DNA of 5,228 nucleotides from Vibrio sp. (GTDB lineage Bacteria > Pseudomonadota > Gammaproteobacteria > Enterobacterales > Vibrionaceae), in assembly GCA_007124475.1 (NCBI GenBank), contig SLFB01000093.1, positions 1 to 5,228 on the forward strand, given 5' to 3'. A model generated the notes under the pieces. The model was not told the DNA's origin and made no database searches. It saw nothing but the letters and a program-made list of their open reading frames with translations. This document shows positions 1 to 5,228 of this stretch, piece after piece. Position 1 is the first letter of the stretch. Every line of letters begins with the position of its first letter. Position numbers and translations under genes: made by a program.

Positions 1-192
1 AATACGAGATTCGATTACTGTACTAACAGAATTATCGCCTTCATCTGGCGATGAGAAGTGCATAAAACCAGCGGCTTGTCCGTAGACCTGTACGGCTTGA
101 CCATTTAACTCAATAGCTGCATTTGCACTACCTGAAACCGCTGCGACCGCAACGGCTACGCCCAAGAGCGTACGTTTAAACATTTTATCCAT
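1..192 (-). CDS. Outer-membrane porin, N-terminal part (gene runs off the left edge)
   Basis: The 64 visible codons encode a precursor of a general diffusion porin of the Vibrio/Gram-negative porin family, a trimeric beta-barrel that lets small hydrophilic solutes cross the outer membrane. Residues 1-25 form a Sec signal peptide: a basic start (MDKMFKR), a hydrophobic alanine/valine core (LLGVAVAVAAV), then SGSANA with a likely cleavage after Ala25. The mature start AIELNGQAVQVYGQAAGF reads as a first beta-strand with the alternating pattern and the VYGQ-type motif usual for these porins. I chose the ATG at 190-192 because an AGGAG lies six bases upstream; a second in-frame ATG three codons later (181-183) would be 15 bases from it. 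A porin gene next to ligA fits my recollection of Vibrio gene order. The family call is secure for the signal peptide and first strand; the exact porin type cannot be told from this fragment. Confidence 0.82.
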   Translation of the reverse strand, partial: MDKMFKRTLLGVAVAVAAVSGSANAAIELNGQAVQVYGQAAGFMHFSSPDEGDNSVSTVIESRI

Positions 193-198
193 GGAAAA

Positions 199-203
199 CT
201 CCT
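199..203 (-). promoter_or_regulatory. Ribosome binding site of the porin
   Basis: On the minus strand this reads AGGAG, a strong Shine-Dalgarno core, with a six-base spacer to the ATG at 190-192. It decides between that ATG and the in-frame ATG at 181-183. Confidence 0.8.
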
Positions 204-503
204 AAAATGACTATAGCTGTTATTTGCTCTCCCCTAAGTTGGCCGCCGAAGGGAGAAACTTTCCTTTTAGCAGAGCGAGTCACTGCTCTTACCATGCTTT
301 GTACATACCAGTGTATCTACAATTAATAAGACTAACGCTACTGGCGTAAACATCAACTAGAACTTAATTTTTAACTAAAAAAATATGAGCGATGGCAAAC
401 TTTACCTCAGTAAGTGATCGTGATCTAATAATTCATAATATCAAAAGCATTAAAAATAATTTCCTTAAGTAGCAAAGGGTTAACTGAATGAGAATATAGA
501 TAG

Positions 504-519
504 TTTGAGGGTTGTCACA
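504..519 (-). promoter_or_regulatory. CRP-like binding site upstream of the porin
   Basis: On the minus strand the site reads TGTGA-CAACCC-TCAAA, which matches nine of the ten core positions of the CRP consensus TGTGA-N6-TCACA. With equal base frequencies, a match this good would be expected about 0.01 times in 400 bases, so it is unlikely to be pure chance, although the region is AT-rich. The centre at about 511.5 lies roughly 320 bases upstream of the porin start. It would act on the porin only if transcription starts near 440-470, giving a long leader. Catabolite control of porins is common in gammaproteobacteria; here it is an inference. Confidence 0.4.
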
Positions 520-525
520 TAGGGA

Positions 526-541
526 ATTCATTTTAATGAAT
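526..541. promoter_or_regulatory. AT-rich dyad, candidate operator
   Basis: ATTCATT and AATGAAT form a perfect seven-base inverted repeat with a two-base spacer. It lies seven bases from the CRP-like site and between the ligA terminator and the porin. The geometry fits a dimeric regulator, but the sequence matches no operator I recognise. It is too AT-rich to rule out chance. Confidence 0.22.
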
Positions 542-594
542 AATTTACATTGGCCCCAAATACCCAGCTCGGCGCTTCTCTGGCTAGTTATTTT

Positions 595-633
595 AAAAAA
601 ATAAAAAACCCTTAGCGTAGACCGCTAAGGGTT
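595..633 (-). terminator. Intrinsic terminator after ligA
   Basis: On the minus strand, AACCCTTAGCG and CGCTAAGGGTT form a perfect 11-bp stem with a five-base loop. It is followed by a U-rich tail, TTTT-A-TTTTTTT (606-595). It begins 40 bases after the ligA stop codon. The plus-strand side has no T tract, so the terminator works in one direction. It ends the zipA/ligA transcript and insulates the porin from it. Confidence 0.92.
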
Positions 634-673
634 AATTGATACTTGATTTATACTCAAATTGACTGGTGTTGAA

Positions 674-2683
674 CTACGACATCAAAGCGAGCAAATCTTG
701 CTCAGTGCGAACCTCGACACCGAGCTCCTGTGCTTTAACTAGCTTCGAGCCTGCCGCTTCACCTGCAAAGAGAATATCGGTATTTTTCGATACGCTTCCC
801 GTTACTTTAGCGCCTAGTTGCTGCAGCGCTGCTTTGGCTTCGCTACGAGTTAGCTGAGTTAAGGAGCCGGTCAACACGACCGTTTTTCCGGCCAGCGGTT
901 GCGCCTGTTCAGCACTTGGAAGCTCGATATCCGGCCAGGTTATACCTAATTGGATCAACTCTTCAATCACGCGCTGATTTTGCTCTTGGCGGAAAAATCC
1001 ATGCACATGGCTAGCAACAATATGACCAACATCAGCCACCTCTATCAGTTGCTCTAATGAAGCTTGTCCAATAGCTTCAAGCGTTAAAAAATGCTGAGCA
1101 AGGTTCATTGCTGTCGCTTCGCCAACTTCACGAATACCTAAAGCATAAAGAAAACGGGCTAACGTCGTTTGTTTCGATGCCGCTAAAGCCTGAGTAATAT
1201 TCTGTGCCGATTTAGGTCCCATTCTGTCGAGAACGGTCAGTTCACCAGCCCTTAACTTAAACAAATCCGCTGGAGTAGTAACCATTTCACGCTCAACTAG
1301 TTGCTCGATCACCTTATCTCCCAGGCCATCCACATCCATCGCTTTGCGAGAAACAAAATGCTTTAAAGCTTCCTTACGCTGTGCTCGGCAAACTAAACCT
1401 CCAGTACACCGGGTTACCGCCTCACCTGCCACACGCTCAACATCTGAGTGACAAACCGGACACATTTGAGGGAAAACGATCGCTTGTGCGTTTTGAGGTC
1501 GTTGGTCAATCACCACAGAAACAATTTGTGGAATAACATCACCCGCGCGACGAATGATCACGCTATCACCTATCATCACTCCAAGGCGGTTTATTTCATC
1601 GGCATTGTGTAAGGTGGCATTACTCACTGTTACTCCGCCAACAAAGACGGGTTCTAACTTGGCAACAGGCGTGATAGCGCCTGTTCTACCGACTTGAAAC
1701 TCCACTTCATTGAGACGGGTGATTTCTTCTTGAGCAGGAAATTTATACGCAATCGCCCAACGGGGAGCTCGAGCAACAAAACCAAGCTGCTGTTGCAAAA
1801 CAATATCATCCACTTTGATGACGACACCATCGATTTCATAAGGTAAATCAGAGCGCCTAGTCATAATGTGTTGATAATAATGTTTGACTTGTTCAATAGT
1901 CTCTACCCGTTGAGTTTCAGGGCTTATCGGCAATCCCCAACGCTGCAATTGTAAAAAACGTTGGTAATGGCTTGTAGACAGTTCAGCACCTTGAGCCACA
2001 CCGACACTATAAGCATAAAATGCTAATGGTCGTTTGGCTGTGATTCTCGAATCAAGTTGTCTTAAGCTTCCAGCAGCAGCATTACGAGGATTCACAAATA
2101 CCTTTTCGCCTTTCTTCAACGCTTGGGCGTTCATGCGCTCAAAACCAGCTTTCGGCATAAAAACTTCACCGCGGACTTCAAGTCGTGCAGGCCAATCATC
2201 CCCACTTAGGGTAAGAGGAATTGACTTAATTGTTCGTACATTCTCAGTGATATTTTCCCCTGTCATGCCATCCCCACGAGTGGCTGCCTGAATCAAGCGA
2301 CCATCAAGGTATAACAGGCTTACCGCAAGTCCATCAAGCTTAGGTTCACAACAAAAACTTCGCCCTTGAATCGAGCCTGCTCGCTCAGTTATCCGCCGAA
2401 AAAAACTGTCGATGTCTTGGTCACTAAACGCATTATCTAATGACAACATCGGCTGCTCATGAGTCACTGATTGGAAACTTGCCAACGGCGCACCACCCAC
2501 TCGTTGACTGGGTGAATCTTCTGTAACCCAATCAGGATGTTCGGCTTCAATTTTCAACAATTCAGCCATGAGTCGATCATACTCAGCATCTGGAATAGTA
2601 GGTGAATCTTGCACATAGTAGCGAATAGCATGTTCTTGTAACACACGACGTAATTCTTGAAGTCTTTGATAAATAGCTGACAT
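674..2683 (-). CDS. ligA: NAD+-dependent DNA ligase LigA
   Basis: The 669-residue protein seals 3'-OH/5'-phosphate nicks in duplex DNA using NAD+ (Okazaki joining, excision repair), and matches the usual length (E. coli 671). Domain Ia (about 1-70) has the NAD+-contacting set Y22, D32, Y35 and D36; position 23 is Tyr where E. coli has His, a variant I recall from many LigA proteins. The nucleotidyltransferase domain carries the adenylated lysine K115 in KLDG (115-118), TRGDG at 135-139, E173 in RGEVF, IDGVVIK ending at K290, and K314 in AYKFP. The OB fold is followed by a four-cysteine zinc finger (C408, C411, C426, C432), helix-hairpin-helix repeats (about 440-585) and a BRCT domain (about 597-669). 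All expected catalytic residues are present, so the enzyme should be active. The start at 2681-2683 has a modest GAGAG ribosome site (2694-2690, six bases away). It lies 49 bases downstream of zipA on the same strand. The stop is TAG. Confidence 0.98.
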   Translation of the reverse strand: MSAIYQRLQELRRVLQEHAIRYYVQDSPTIPDAEYDRLMAELLKIEAEHPDWVTEDSPSQRVGGAPLASFQSVTHEQPMLSLDNAFSDQDIDSFFRRITERAGSIQGRSFCCEPKLDGLAVSLLYLDGRLIQAATRGDGMTGENITENVRTIKSIPLTLSGDDWPARLEVRGEVFMPKAGFERMNAQALKKGEKVFVNPRNAAAGSLRQLDSRITAKRPLAFYAYSVGVAQGAELSTSHYQRFLQLQRWGLPISPETQRVETIEQVKHYYQHIMTRRSDLPYEIDGVVIKVDDIVLQQQLGFVARAPRWAIAYKFPAQEEITRLNEVEFQVGRTGAITPVAKLEPVFVGGVTVSNATLHNADEINRLGVMIGDSVIIRRAGDVIPQIVSVVIDQRPQNAQAIVFPQMCPVCHSDVERVAGEAVTRCTGGLVCRAQRKEALKHFVSRKAMDVDGLGDKVIEQLVEREMVTTPADLFKLRAGELTVLDRMGPKSAQNITQALAASKQTTLARFLYALGIREVGEATAMNLAQHFLTLEAIGQASLEQLIEVADVGHIVASHVHGFFRQEQNQRVIEELIQLGITWPDIELPSAEQAQPLAGKTVVLTGSLTQLTRSEAKAALQQLGAKVTGSVSKNTDILFAGEAAGSKLVKAQELGVEVRTEQDLLALMS

Positions 2684-2700
2684 ATTGGTTCTCTCTGATG

Positions 2701-2724
2701 AAAAAAGGCTCCTATCGGAGCCTT
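2701..2724 (-). terminator. Intercistronic terminator-like hairpin between zipA and ligA
   Basis: On the minus strand, AAGGCTCC and GGAGCCTT form a perfect 8-bp stem with a GATA loop. Six consecutive T follow, of which two belong to the stem. It starts eight bases after the zipA stop, and the T run ends 17 bases before the ligA start codon, just ahead of the ligA ribosome site. It has the form of a short intrinsic terminator and may lower ligA expression relative to zipA or protect the 3' end of zipA mRNA. The plus strand has no T tract after the hairpin, so it acts only on minus-strand transcripts. Confidence 0.7.
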
Positions 2725-2732
2725 ATCTCGCA

Positions 2733-3626
2733 TCAATCATTTTGTCTAAGTTTAAACACTTGAATTTGATTTCGATACTCGGCTAGACGATTTGGGGTCA
2801 TCAAATTACGCTTATCATCTAAAACATTAGCCCCTAAATCATCGGCAATTTGCTGAGCCGTTTTTAACATTAATTTGAAATTTTGTTCCGCATCGCCAAA
2901 GCAAGGTAAGGTCATAAAAAATGAAATACCTTTGGTCGTAAACTGCTCAGGATCATCATGTTTTAATGTTCCAGGCTGCATCATATTGGCAACACTAAAC
3001 AGCACTTTGCCCGTACCGGATAAATCAGCATGGCGATGATAAATATCTAACTCGCCGTATAGCAAACCATTTTGCTGTAAGCTATCAAACAGCTGAGGAC
3101 CAAGTAATGGAGTATCTCCGGCACAATGGACATTCAAAACGATGACTTCCATTTCTGGCTCTGCTGTTTCTGGCGCTGATTGAGTGTCAGAGAGCGGCTC
3201 ACTGGCAACATTAGTAGATGGAGCTTGATGCTCATCACTCACTACCGGTTGAGCATCATCGGCTGATTGAGCTTTGATTGGCTCTAATTCAGCAACGCTG
3301 GGCTCAGTGTTAGTCACAACTTCGACGGTAACATCGTCTTCTGCGGTTAAGTGGTAATCGCTGATCAAAGGGTCTAAATCTGGCGTCGATAAGCCAAAAT
3401 CTGGTTCATCATCACTGCGATTAGCTTGTTTGTCTGATGCGGTATGACTAGCATTGCCTGAACGCTGAGCGGATTTGTGTTTCGACTTAGTCGCATCAAT
3501 CGCCTTAAACGGCTTATCACCAAATTTCGACTTCCCCTCTTTTTTACTCGTCCAAAGACCATGAAACAATAAAGCGGCTATGGCTAGCGCGCCAACAATA
3601 ATGAGTACGAATCGCAATTCCTGCAT
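2733..3626 (-). CDS. zipA: Cell division protein ZipA
   Basis: This 297-residue protein is an essential early divisome component in gammaproteobacteria. It sits in the inner membrane and binds the conserved C-terminal tail of FtsZ, anchoring the Z ring. Three parts are visible. Residues 5-25 are a single N-terminal membrane helix (LRFVLIIVGALAIAALLFHG) followed by WTSKKEGK, the characteristic ZipA start with a cytoplasmic C-terminus. Residues about 28-157 are a low-complexity linker, first basic, then rich in Asp, Glu, Ser and Ala. Residues about 158-293 are the globular FtsZ-binding domain (from MEVIVLNVH, through GISFFMTLPCFGDAEQNF, to the NRLAEYRNQI helix). It is somewhat shorter than E. 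coli ZipA (328), and the difference fits a shorter linker. The ATG at 3624-3626 has GAGAG six bases upstream. It is probably transcribed with ligA. The promoter must lie in 3627-3997, but I see no clear hexamers. Confidence 0.95.
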   Translation of the reverse strand: MQELRFVLIIVGALAIAALLFHGLWTSKKEGKSKFGDKPFKAIDATKSKHKSAQRSGNASHTASDKQANRSDDEPDFGLSTPDLDPLISDYHLTAEDDVTVEVVTNTEPSVAELEPIKAQSADDAQPVVSDEHQAPSTNVASEPLSDTQSAPETAEPEMEVIVLNVHCAGDTPLLGPQLFDSLQQNGLLYGELDIYHRHADLSGTGKVLFSVANMMQPGTLKHDDPEQFTTKGISFFMTLPCFGDAEQNFKLMLKTAQQIADDLGANVLDDKRNLMTPNRLAEYRNQIQVFKLRQND

Positions 3627-3997
3627 TTTAAGCTCTCAGTGTTCCGGTGTTGTGTGCTTATCTCTAAGGCCTACGTCAACGTCTGCTTAGGGGATATTTG
3701 TTGTTACTCTATCAAAAATTACCACCTATTTAGAACAACTTAATGTGAGAAGTTACGTTTCTATGCACAATTTATCATTCTAATGAAGGTTACACTTTGT
3801 ATAAGTGAGTATTTTAACTGCATCATTCACTACCTGGACACGGTTGAGATCGACTTTTAGGTTCTATTCGGAAGAGGATAATAAGTTATAACTTTTTAAT
3901 CCTTTTACTTTTTTATCGAATCTCTATTCTTGAGCCGTATCAACCAATTTCAAACAACGCATCCTTAACAACTCATGCGTAATAAAGGGACAACACA
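3627..3997. other. Divergent zipA/cysK intergenic region, no gene
   Basis: These 371 bases separate two genes that read away from each other and must carry both promoters. I see no coding sequence of useful length and no remnant of cysZ, which occupies this position in E. coli. On the zipA side (minus), TTGACG and TTGATA occur as -35-like hexamers but lack a well-spaced -10. On the cysK side there is a TATAAC at 3887-3892 with no good -35, as expected for a CysB-activated promoter. A ribosome site AAAGGGA (3984-3990) serves cysK, seven bases from its ATG. Confidence 0.55.
3883..3894 (+). promoter_or_regulatory. Palindrome containing a candidate cysK -10 box
   Basis: AAGTTATAACTT is a perfect 12-base palindrome 104 bases upstream of cysK. 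It contains TATAAC (3887-3892), five of six matches to the sigma-70 -10 box. No -35 hexamer lies 16-18 bases upstream, which is typical where CysB activates, but I cannot identify a CysB site with confidence because its consensus is loose. A perfect 12-base palindrome in AT-rich DNA may be chance. Confidence 0.28.
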
Positions 3998-4966
3998 ATG
4001 AGTAAAATTTACGAAGACAATTCACTAACCATAGGTAATACCCCTCTGGTTCGTCTAAATAAAGTCAGTAATGGTCGAGTGTTAGCAAAAATCGAAGCTC
4101 GTAACCCAAGCTTTAGCGTTAAGTGTCGTATCGGTGCAAACATGATTTGGGAAGCCGAAAAACAAGGCAAACTTAAAGCCGGCATTGAACTCGTCGAGCC
4201 AACCAGTGGTAATACGGGTGTCGCTTTGGCTTTTGTTGCTGCCGCTCGCGGTTATAAGCTAACGTTGACCATGCCTGAATCAATGAGTTTAGAGCGTCGT
4301 AAACTACTCAAAGCCCTTGGTGCCAAACTTGAATTAACTGAAGCAGCAAAAGGGATGAAAGGGGCAATTGCTAAAGCAGAAGAAATCGTAGCCAGTGACC
4401 CGAGCAAATATTTACTGTTACAGCAATTCGATAATCCGGCTAACCCTGCAATTCATGAACAAACAACTGGACCTGAGATCTGGGATGCAACCGATGGTGA
4501 AGTTGACGTATTTGTTGCTGGTGTTGGTACAGGTGGAACACTAACCGGTACCAGTCGCTATATTAAACACACCCAAGGTAAAGCCATCGTGTCTGTCGCG
4601 GTTGAGCCAGCTGAATCACCCGTGATTAGTCAAGCGCTAGCAGGAGAAGCGATTCAACCAGCACCACATAAGATCCAAGGTATTGGCGCGGGCTTTATTC
4701 CAGGCAACCTGGATCTAGAGCTGATCGATCGTGTTGAAACGGTCACGTCAGAAGACGCCATTGCAATGGCTCGTCGACTGATGGAAGAAGAAGGTATTTT
4801 AGCTGGTATCTCTTCTGGCGCTGCTGTAGTCGCCGCCAACCGACTAGCACAACTACCTGAGTTTGAAGGTAAAACCATTGTTACTGTGCTACCAAGTTCA
4901 GGTGAGCGTTATCTCAGCACTGCACTTTTTGCTGGTATTTTTACTGAAAAAGAAAACCAGCAATAA
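3998..4966 (+). CDS. cysK: Cysteine synthase A (O-acetylserine sulfhydrylase A)
   Basis: This 322-residue cytoplasmic PLP enzyme converts O-acetyl-L-serine and sulfide to L-cysteine and acetate, the last step of sulfate assimilation. In enteric bacteria it also binds the C-terminus of serine acetyltransferase CysE. It is nearly collinear with enteric CysK (323 residues). Visible landmarks are the PLP lysine K42 in NPSFSVKCR, the substrate loop TSGNTG (69-74), the QQF segment at 142-144, the phosphate-binding loop GTGGT (177-181), KIQGIGAGF at 225-233, SSGAA (272-276) and PSSGERYLST (309-318). The NPSFSVKCR and QQF segments point to the CysK isozyme rather than CysM. The start has AAAGGGA seven bases upstream. 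Tandem stops (TAA TAG, 4964-4969) and a terminator follow, so it looks monocistronic. By analogy with E. coli it would be under CysB control. No key residue is missing. Confidence 0.97.
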   Translation: MSKIYEDNSLTIGNTPLVRLNKVSNGRVLAKIEARNPSFSVKCRIGANMIWEAEKQGKLKAGIELVEPTSGNTGVALAFVAAARGYKLTLTMPESMSLERRKLLKALGAKLELTEAAKGMKGAIAKAEEIVASDPSKYLLLQQFDNPANPAIHEQTTGPEIWDATDGEVDVFVAGVGTGGTLTGTSRYIKHTQGKAIVSVAVEPAESPVISQALAGEAIQPAPHKIQGIGAGFIPGNLDLELIDRVETVTSEDAIAMARRLMEEEGILAGISSGAAVVAANRLAQLPEFEGKTIVTVLPSSGERYLSTALFAGIFTEKENQQ

Positions 4967-4992
4967 TAGGTGATTAAATCAAATTTTAATTG

Positions 4993-5019
4993 AAAAAAGC
5001 CCCGTAAAGGGGCTTTTTT
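4993..5019 (+). terminator. Intrinsic terminator after cysK, symmetric
   Basis: AAAAAAGCCCC and GGGGCTTTTTT form a perfect 11-bp stem with loop GTAAA, starting 26 bases after the cysK stop codon. It ends in six T on the plus strand and, because of the matching A run, on the minus strand too. It can therefore stop transcription from either side. This argues against direct read-through from cysK into a downstream gene such as ptsH. Confidence 0.92.
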
Positions 5020-5105
5020 GTTGATCCTATCCTCACCTTTGGTAATATCAGGATGTTTTATTTTTAGCTTCAAAATAAAGAAGCGAGTAAAAAATGAATT
5101 CCATC

Positions 5106-5228
5106 TATACCCAAACGACTTGGAGTTGCAGGTCGGTGGCAAGTGACTTCATTCCCAAATGCACAGGAAAACAATGTGATTGGAGTGACAGAGCCTAGCT
5201 ACTCCCTATAGCAGCAAGTAGGAAAGGG
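5106..5228 (+). repeat. ERIC-like intergenic repeat (IRU), reaching the window edge
   Basis: The stretch begins TATACCC and contains ATTCCCAAATGCACAGG followed by GTGATTGGAGTGACAGAG. This has the same layout as the core of the ERIC consensus, where ATCCCCAGGAGCTTACA and GTGACTGGGGTGAGCGAG occur. Near the window edge it has GCAGCAAGTAGGAAAGGG, matching the ERIC end (GCAGCTTGAAGTATGACGGG followed by TATA). The ends are imperfect inverted repeats: CCC...ACTTG...TGCAG on the left against CTGC...CAAGT...GGG on the right. ERIC elements are about 127 bases, non-coding, intergenic and known from enterobacteria and Vibrio; the 123 bases seen here suggest only a few are cut off. It lies 86 bases after the cysK terminator. 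The identification is from memory of the consensus. Confidence 0.75.

Larger units (their letters stand above)
204..594. other. AT-rich upstream region and probable long leader of the porin
   Basis: This stretch has no convincing gene on either strand. It must hold the porin promoter on the minus strand, because ligA, the next gene upstream, ends in a strong terminator. I could not settle on one sigma-70 promoter. A possible -10 is TTTAAT on the minus strand at 454-449 (five of six), but it has no good -35 partner, as expected if an activator is needed. The part nearest the gene is less AT-rich and can fold: AGAGC/GCTCT complements occur at 226-230, 272-276 and 285-289, so the middle copy can pair with either neighbour. 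These stems are only five base pairs. Porins often have long, small-RNA-controlled leaders, which is family knowledge and not shown here. Confidence 0.45.

Noticed and set aside
484..518. Sigma-70 promoter for the porin (GTGACA at 518-513, TATATT at 498-493, minus strand)
   Set aside because: Both hexamers match five of six positions, but the 14-base spacing is too short, and the -35 overlaps the CRP-like site.
666..857. 63-codon plus-strand ORF opposite the 3' end of ligA
   Set aside because: It lies antisense to the conserved BRCT domain of ligA, has no ribosome site, and its serine/alanine-rich sequence looks like a reverse-strand artefact.
2034..2291. 85-codon plus-strand ORF inside ligA
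   Set aside because: It is antisense to the nucleotidyltransferase domain, which carries the conserved motifs; no recognisable domain.
2554..2736. 60-codon minus-strand ORF spanning the zipA–ligA gap
   Set aside because: It overlaps the 5' end of ligA in another frame and crosses the hairpin at 2701-2724; no support beyond an open frame.
3742..3760. Possible CRP site between zipA and cysK (TGTGA at 3744-3748)
   Set aside because: Only the left half matches; the right half (ACGTT instead of TCACA) does not.
5067..5084. GCTTC/GAAGC hairpin between the cysK terminator and the repeat
   Set aside because: Only five base pairs with an eight-base loop and no T tract on either strand; not a terminator.
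4909..5142. 77-codon minus-strand ORF crossing the end of cysK
   Set aside because: It runs through the cysK terminator stem and starts inside the ERIC-like repeat, so the open frame is incidental.

Overview
The window looks like an ordinary chromosomal housekeeping region of a gammaproteobacterium, most likely Vibrionaceae. The evidence is a Vibrio-type porin start next to ligA, the ligA–zipA pair diverging from cysK, moderate-to-low GC with AT-rich intergenic stretches, and an ERIC-like intergenic repeat at the right edge. This assignment rests on recognising the protein families and gene order, not on a database search.

Layout, left to right. Positions 1-192 (minus) hold the first 64 codons of an outer-membrane porin whose remainder lies outside the window. 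Positions 193-606 are the AT-rich upstream region of that porin, with a good CRP-like site (504-519) and an adjacent dyad (526-541). A strong intrinsic terminator at 595-633 ends the minus-strand transcript from ligA. ligA (674-2683, NAD+-dependent DNA ligase) follows zipA (2733-3626, division protein) on the minus strand. The 49-nt gap between them contains a second intrinsic-terminator-like hairpin. A 371-nt divergent intergenic region (3627-3997) separates zipA from cysK (3998-4966, plus strand, O-acetylserine sulfhydrylase A). cysK is closed by a symmetric terminator (4993-5019). From 5106 to the window end there is an ERIC-type repeat, probably missing only its last few bases.

The genes do not form one pathway. 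zipA and ligA are co-directional and probably partly co-transcribed: ZipA tethers FtsZ to the membrane at the division site and LigA seals nicks during replication and repair. cysK catalyses the last step of cysteine synthesis and reads away from them. In E. coli the sulfate permease gene cysZ lies between zipA and cysK; it is not present here.

I found no undescribed system, phage, insertion sequence or defence locus. The points worth a second look are regulatory or structural: the intercistronic terminator, the CRP-like site, the missing cysZ, the tiny ORF overlapping the cysK start, and the ERIC-like element.
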